Shown here one piece after another: positions 60,301-64,000 of a stretch of 64,000 bases of DNA. A program made the position numbers and the translations under genes. The stretch covers positions 7,295,089 to 7,359,088 of the forward strand of contig NC_049993.1 in the NCBI RefSeq assembly GCF_000003815.2, given 5' to 3'. Below the pieces are notes generated by a model that ran no database searches, was not told the DNA's origin, and was given only the letters and a program-made list of their open reading frames with translations. Source of the DNA: Branchiostoma floridae (lineage: Eukaryota; Chordata; Leptocardii; Amphioxiformes; Branchiostomatidae). The number at the start of each line of letters is the position of its first letter. Position 1 is the stretch's first letter.

Positions 60301-63300
60301 AAACTTTGTAGAACACCTGGTTTTAATCTGGCAATTCAGGGAAACAAATTTTACTAACTGTGCCCTTGAAACTTCAGTTGGAACTTGAATTAAAATGATA
60401 GAATATTTCATAACACAAGTAAGTTCACCAACAAGTTGCCTTTCCATACAGCATAAGGTTACTCTATTATGATTTTTGTTGTAACTGAAAACTCTACTTC
60501 TTTTTCAATGTAAAGGTGGTTTGGAAGAAGATGAATAACAAATAAAGTAACTGACAATAATTCAAATTTCATAATGACCTCAATGAAAAGTAAGGACAAA
60601 TGCAAAATGCACATTTCAACTAGAACAGACCTACCGCATAGAAACAGATAATTTACGAAGTAGAGCAATAGTCATAATGTAGACAGATGCACTTCCCTTG
60701 TTTAAACCAGTGTTGGGAAACCTTGGTAACAGTCCTGTCCAAAACACTTACCTTTTCCGTTTGAAACATGTGAAAATAGCACACCTGTATCACTGTACTG
60801 AGTCTAATAGCAGGTGCAAAGGCCAACAGGTGCTACAATTATGCTAATGAGGTGTGAAGTAGGTGGAGCAAACAGCCACAATTACCTTGCGGTCCTTCCT
60901 TTAATGACAGTAAGCAGGAGGGAAAAGATGAAAGCAAGACCTTCATGATTAGTGTAATATATGACTTAACAAGGGATATTGGTTTAATGACAGTGAAAAG
61001 AGGGGACCTTCTGAGCATGAATAATTTACTTGCCTAGTAAAAGAAAGTGCTGTTGATTTACTCTCATGATAAGATGTTTTTTGGGACAGCACTCCTTGTT
61101 CTGGTGATACTTTTCCATACATTTTGTAGAGACATGACTATGATGAGATCATAGTAAATTTGAAAATTGTTTTTTTTTTTTGATAACAATTTTTCCTTAG
61201 CTCTCTTTTCCTTGGTGTTCTTCCACTTCTAAAAGTAAATGGTCCCCAGAGTCAGAAACAAAAGTGAAGAAGAGTGTTATCAACTTTGCAGTGTGAAACT
61301 TTCTTAATCTTATACCATTCATTCTGTTTAGCACAGAAGTGGCTATTCCAAAACCTTCTATGAGGGGTGAAAGCAAACATTTTAGGGGACACCTATTAAA
61401 AAATGTTATTTCTGGGGATAGAAGTCAGATGTGTATACTATGGCCCCCTCTGAGTGGAGGAATGTTGGAGGTACAGACAGGTCACACCTATGCACTAAGT
61501 ACAGTAACATTGGTAAAGAAGATCGAGCTACAAGCTTCGTGGTTGAGACAAAGCGTAAAGCTTGACAAGAAACTCTTGAACCCAGGACACATCAAAATCA
61601 AATCAACTCAACTCACATACAGTGTACTTCCATTACACGGCAATATCGCTCACTCTGAGTAGGCAATACTTCAAACAGCATGTATATCTTTTGAACAAAG
61701 TCTTCTTCGTAACACAACCTTCTTTAATTCTTCAGTAAACGTTTTGAAAAACCATCTGTCATCTTCATCAATACAAAATCATTAAGGAGACAAATTGTCT
61801 GATTTTGTACTGATGAAGACGACAGATGGTCATTGATACTATCAGTGCTATATGAACTAGACAGAGTCAGTGCAATCCAAACTTAACATATTGTGTTGTG
61901 ACGTAATTACTTGACATTGGAATGCTCTCGAACGTGATACGTTAAACATCCTGCAAGCACTGATAGTATTCGTCTCATTCTGTACTGATAATGGCAACAG
62001 ATGGTCGTCGAAATGTTTACTGAAGAAATTAAAGTTGAAGAATTAAAGAAGGTTGTGGAATAAAGAAGACTTTGTTCAATTGATCTACCAACCTGATGAA
62101 ACTATTTACAGAAGCATACATCTTGTCATTACATATAAATTATAATAATAATCCTTTCTCAATCAGCAAAGCATATAAACCTGCTCATAAATACATATTC
62201 ATAACATCAAAAACACAATATATGGAGTAAGTTAAATTGCAGTTACTGGTGATGATTTATCAAGAATGTCTGCATACAGAAGTTAAAAGCTACATGTAGC
62301 TGATTTCAGTTGCCATTTCCACAGTAAAAATACCATTTTGAATACAGGTTAACCCCAAACTATGCCCAAACTATGGCTAGGTAGAACTAATGAGTGGGAC
62401 TAGTGTTCTGATTCTAATTGTTTATTATAATAGAGGGCTTGACCCCCCTCCTCGCAGAAGTGGGCACACCTGTTGTCAACAAGTTTCACCTGTCCATCTT
62501 CACACCTACCCTACTTCAGGTTCCTAACAAAGAACAATCAAATTCCTACAGTTTCCCCTTTGAAAGAAGTAAATAGATTTAAAATTTTCATATTGATTGC
62601 TCTATACTGATTTTTTCTCAAATTGTTGTCAAAGTGCATGCAATGATGATCATTGTAGTGCTGCCTTACGTAAAATCAATACAATTCAGCCCCTGTTGTC
62701 AGGGCTGCAAAGTTGATTGGAAATAAAAGTTTCAAAAAGTTTCAAAGGCCTTCAACCTGTATATATCTGTAAATTCAAAATGTAGTTACTATATCTACAG
62801 TCTGGCATCCATCCTTCTTTTAGCTCCAGTCTGTTGGCCCTACCCTCAGGATGGATACCAGACTTGTAACGCTAGTTCACCTTTATCCATTGGGTAACCT
62901 ATATCCGTTGCTTTTTAAAAACAGGGTCATCTGAGATATCACACCGACGGACTTTGGTTTAAAATTGCAATATTTTCAATATATTGCAGCTTAAAATTAC
63001 CATCCATCGGCTTGATCATCAACTTGATGTTCCTAAATACCCTGTTTTAAAAACAACGGATATAGGTTACCACGCGGATAAAGGTGAACTAGCGTTACAT
63101 ACCAGCATTTTTAACTGGTTGGCAAAAACTTGTTTGTGAAAGGGGTACTATAGAACTGTCTGTCCTATGCCACACTTTTGTACATTGTTGAGCAAGAACT
63201 CAACAAATGGATATACACCTGAATGACCAGCCTCTCAGAGTCTCATAAAATTCAAGAAAAATGTTCTAAGAAATTCCACCGTCCAAAGACATAGTCTCAT

Positions 63301-63660
63301 TCCATACTACATAGTTCCTAGTACAGAAGATCAGTTCCCTCTAGTTAGTAAATTAACATTGGTTGCCACATGTTATAACTTACATAAATGTTGGGCAATA
63401 AATCAAGAACTGTTTTATTGTTATCATATCAAGTTTGCATGCTCCTTGGTAACACATCCTTGACATCAGGAAGTGCTATCTAGATTTTCTATAATAAGTA
63501 TAAACAAGAATCTGACCTTTAATCTTGCTGATGAGAGTGCCTGCTGCAGTGAGGATCTCGGTGGAGTGGAGAGGGGGATACTTCCCCAGCACACTCTTCA
63601 GGATGCACAGGACCTCCCCGAGTCTCTCGTGTGCCGCCACTCGTCGTGTGTCGCACTTTT
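32486..63660 (-). CDS. ARHGAP29-like: F-BAR / C1 / RhoGAP protein of the ARHGAP29-ARHGAP45-GMIP family (5' end outside window)
   Basis: Twenty-six minus-strand exons chain with matching phases: 63660-63517, 57969-57888, 54306-54234, 51501-51439, 50915-50867, 49576-49439, 47030-46966, 46496-46452, 46328-46263, 45881-45801, 45544-45338, 44648-44511, 44104-44048, 43558-43428, 42738-42416, 41733-41573, 41029-40844, 40413-40219, 39566-39486, 38911-38748, 38514-38434, 38313-38232, 37824-37634, 37276-37198, 34949-34850, 33192-32486. They give 1,228 residues. In order: a helical N-terminal segment, an F-BAR coiled coil (about residues 120-446), a Ser/Pro-rich linker, a C1 zinc domain ([17 protein letters not shown] then CHKKC, about 570-622), RhoGAP (about 635-875) and a disordered tail with a PVPPPRRK motif. 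The catalytic arginine is in GIYRVNG, and [19 protein letters not shown] is intact, so GAP activity is expected. Family members stimulate Rho GTP hydrolysis at membranes. It looks like an ancestor of all three vertebrate paralogues; which one it is nearest to cannot be settled here. Confidence 0.95.
33284..34216. mobile_element. Element with perfect 13 bp inverted ends and an internal tandem repeat
   Basis: ATATTTCAGCCAT at 33284-33296 is the exact complement of ATGGCTGAAATAT at 34204-34216. Inside, units of about 150-165 bases recur (GAAATTTGGTACA-type landmarks near 33407, 33557, 33721, 33883 and a degenerate one near 34045), with TTTTTGGCTCCTGTAGCC and ACGGTACAACAAAA blocks. No open frame of note. 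It lies in the RhoGAP intron before the last exon. Confidence 0.75.
33333..33353. repeat. (TTTC)n microsatellite
   Basis: About five TTTC units near the left end of the 33284 element. Confidence 0.9.
34327..34501. mobile_element. Pogo/Tigger-like MITE with TA target duplication
   Basis: CAGTGAAAGCC on the left and GGCTTCCACTG on the right form inverted ends. Both are flanked by TA, and inner motifs TTGCAC and GTGCAATTAACT also mirror each other. The 175 bp length and TA site fit the Tc1/mariner-pogo superfamily. Confidence 0.75.
35087..35609. mobile_element. MITE with about 34 bp inverted ends (TAAGGCCAC family)
   Basis: TAAGGCCACAGCAAGTAAAA at 35087, continuing through TTTATGGATGACATC, is matched in perfect complement by the segment ending GTGGCCTTA at 35609. 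The interior carries no coding signal. The first nine bases match the ends of the element in the ZNF copy 1 intron. Confidence 0.85.
36441..36636. mobile_element. Imperfect inverted-repeat element in a RhoGAP intron
   Basis: The left part (AGTCACTAAATAAAGAGAC, ACACAACCGTTGTTTTATT) is an imperfect complement of the right part (AATAAAACAGCGATTGTGT, GAGTCCCTTTATTCACTAT). Arms of roughly 90 bases flank a short centre. It is a likely MITE relic. Confidence 0.65.
41169..41218 (-). repeat. Duplicated exon edge: decoy acceptor beside the C1/RhoGAP exon
   Basis: A 50 base copy of the 5' edge of the exon at 41029-40844 lies about 140 bases upstream in the same intron. It includes the acceptor (TTCAG) and codons for CMLACHMKC. 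Splicing into it would run to a TGA about 20 codons later. It appears to be a local duplication left in the intron. Confidence 0.8.
42248..42320. repeat. (GA)n-rich microsatellite
   Basis: A GAGA/GACAGA-rich run in a RhoGAP intron, about 95 bases downstream (in transcript order) of the donor of the 42416-42738 exon. It forms a polypyrimidine run on the plus-strand complement. Confidence 0.9.
43672..43919. mobile_element. Long-armed inverted-repeat MITE
   Basis: Left arm landmarks AAAAATGCTAACAC, TTAACACTATAGGGACTT and TTGTTCACAGAATGA are mirrored on the right by ATTCTGTGAACAAG, AAGTCCGTATAGTGTTAA and GTGTTAGCATTTTT. Arms reach about 90 bases around a small centre. Most arm mismatches are single bases. 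Confidence 0.85.
44726..44856. mobile_element. Small inverted-repeat MITE
   Basis: ATAGTACAAAGCTAAACTG with AAAAGTACACA on the left mirrors TGTGTACTTTTATG and AAAGTTTAGCATTGTACTAT on the right, about 40 bases per arm. It lies in a RhoGAP intron. Confidence 0.8.
45612..45747 (-). mobile_element. tRNA-derived SINE
   Basis: On the minus strand, TGGCCAAGTAGCTAGG resembles a pol III A box. About 40 bases later GGTCTGATTCC resembles a B box (consensus GGTTCGANTCC). The downstream body reads CTTGGCAAAGGCACTTAAC, a SINE-like tail block. It lies in a RhoGAP intron with the same orientation as the gene. No intact tRNA fold is claimed. Confidence 0.5.
46647..46941. mobile_element. Inverted-repeat element with about 90 bp arms
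   Basis: CAAAACCGCCTGTCTGGATA on the left is mirrored by ATCCAGACAGGCGGTTTTG on the right. The outer ends AGTGTATTCATCCTCCTA and TAGGAGGATGAGTGTATT also match. The loop is about 110 bases. It sits in the intron between two short F-BAR exons and ends only about 25 bases from the donor of the 46966 exon. Confidence 0.88.
47495..48268. mobile_element. Non-autonomous DNA transposon with about 36 bp inverted ends and 5 bp target duplication
   Basis: ACCCCATTCACACTCAG, continuing through AAAAACGATTCGAATAAAAC, is mirrored exactly by the right end (GAATCGTTTTTCTGAGTG, then TGAATGGGGT). CCAAG flanks both sides as a probable 5 bp target duplication. A minus-strand open frame (48070-47789, 93 codons) fills a third of the element but resembles nothing I know. 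It lies in a RhoGAP intron. Confidence 0.88.
51281..51388. repeat. (CA)n microsatellite with CCCACA variants
   Basis: A run of CA, GCAC and CCCACA units ends about 50 bases from a 63 bp RhoGAP exon (51439-51501), inside its downstream intron near the donor. Confidence 0.95.
52454..53080. mobile_element. CAGGGTT-ended inverted-repeat element
   Basis: CAGGGTTTGAAAAGTTTTCT on the left mirrors AGAAAACTTGTCCAACCCTG on the right, with further matched ACTTGTCC/GGACAAGT blocks and repeated CGGGCAAGT motifs inside. Arms exceed 150 bases and are imperfect. CAGGG ends suggest a hAT-like relative of the 16853 element, but no target duplication is clear. Confidence 0.75.
53097..54206. mobile_element. 1.1 kb pogo/Tc1-like element with TA target duplication
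   Basis: CCGTATATTCTCGATTTAAG on the left mirrors TTTAATCGAGAATATACGG on the right, each flanked by TA. AAAGTACGCACCCC is repeated directly near the left end and again near 54116. Open frames of up to about 104 codons inside show no recognisable transposase. It lies 28 bases from the 54234-54306 RhoGAP exon. Confidence 0.82.
56396..56560 (-). promoter_or_regulatory. Candidate internal promoter and alternative first exon of the RhoGAP gene
   Basis: On the minus strand a good donor (TTTAG|GTATGTG) sits at the 56396 boundary. Just upstream is a CG-containing block with an ETS-type GAACTTCCTC, a CRE-like ATGACGTTTCG and a YY1-like AATATGGCGACT. The stretch has no continuous open frame joining the known exons, so it would be a 5' UTR exon splicing to 54306. 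This is inference from motif clustering. Confidence 0.3.
61691..62080. mobile_element. Inverted-repeat element with about 90 bp arms
   Basis: TTGAACAAAGTCTTCTT, CAACCTTCTTTAATTCTT and ACCATCTGTC on the left mirror GACAGATGGTC, AAGAATTAAAGAAGGTTG and AAGAAGACTTTGTTCAA on the right. An extra ACAGATGGTC copy lies in the middle, so arms may be nested. No coding capacity. Confidence 0.78.
62875..63099. mobile_element. 225 bp MITE, GTAACGCTAGTTCACC family
   Basis: TGTAACGCTAGTTCACCTTT and GGTAACCTATATCCGTTG on the left mirror CAACGGATATAGGTTACC and AAAGGTGAACTAGCGTTACA on the right. The centre is AT-rich and contains a palindromic ATATTTTCAATATATT. The shorter element at 10488 carries the same end motif. 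Confidence 0.88.
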
Positions 63661-64000
63661 CTGGAAAACACAAAGGAACAAAAAACATAAATTGTCATGT
63701 TTTCAAACTTTAAAAAAAAAACACAAGGTGATTTTTCATCATTAATCGATCAACTGAGGTTATGATGAGATGAGCAACAAGCCAGGAAACTTCTTTTAGA
63801 ACAGTAGTTGCACCTGTATTCTTGTTTGACTCGTCAGCATGAGAACAAATAAGCATGAGCAAAAACTTGAGAACAAATAAATGACCCATCATCATAAAAT
63901 ACACTAGCAACAACCACGCAATGACCAATGACCAAACATGACCAATAAATCCCTTTCCTACAGCAATCTTTCTTCCCTTTTTTCACCCACCCATCCCACT

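Larger units (their letters stand above)
57970..63516 (-). other. Longest RhoGAP intron (5.5 kb)
   Basis: The exons on either side join in phase, so no coding exon is required here. Apart from the two inverted-repeat elements at 61691 and 62875, I see only short frames without similarity. Confidence 0.6.

Overview
The window is animal nuclear DNA: genes are split by GT-AG introns, transposon remnants are dense, and there is a 100-N scaffold gap. It carries three conserved bilaterian genes and a duplicated zinc-finger gene. Gene content (CIMAP2/LEXM, WDR83, an ARHGAP29/ARHGAP45/GMIP-type RhoGAP), compact introns and many short inverted-repeat elements suggest an invertebrate deuterostome, most likely an amphioxus (Branchiostoma). 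The species is an inference. All exon models were read by eye from splice sites and reading-frame continuity.

Layout. (1) 442-9686, + strand: a complete 10-exon CIMAP2/LEXM-like gene with seven sperm-tail PG-rich repeats, one per exon. (2) 9618-25600: a tandem segmental duplication. Each unit runs from the tail of CIMAP2, through a minus-strand C2H2 zinc-finger gene, to a head-to-head first exon of WDR83. The left unit carries ZNF copy 1 (11799-15313) and a dead WDR83 exon 1. The right unit begins with a fragment of CIMAP2 exon 10, is interrupted by a LINE that itself holds a DNA transposon, carries ZNF copy 2 (21027-23881), and ends at the intact WDR83. (3) 25465-30423, + strand: complete 9-exon WDR83 (MORG1). 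(4) 32486-63660, - strand: 26 coding exons (1,228 residues) of an F-BAR / C1 / RhoGAP protein whose 5' end lies beyond the window.

Relations. Each zinc-finger gene is divergent from a WDR83 first exon and shares a short promoter with ETS-like and YY1-like motifs. In copy 2 a 0.9 kb foldback element has landed between those motifs. WDR83 and the RhoGAP gene are convergent, with polyadenylation signals only a few bases apart. Introns and spacers hold about fifteen short inverted-repeat elements, a 7 x 73 bp minisatellite and a tRNA-derived SINE. Comparing the two units gives filled and empty sites for several insertions, so their relative order can be read directly. The least familiar protein feature is the strongly conserved N-terminal domain of both zinc-finger proteins, which I do not recognise.
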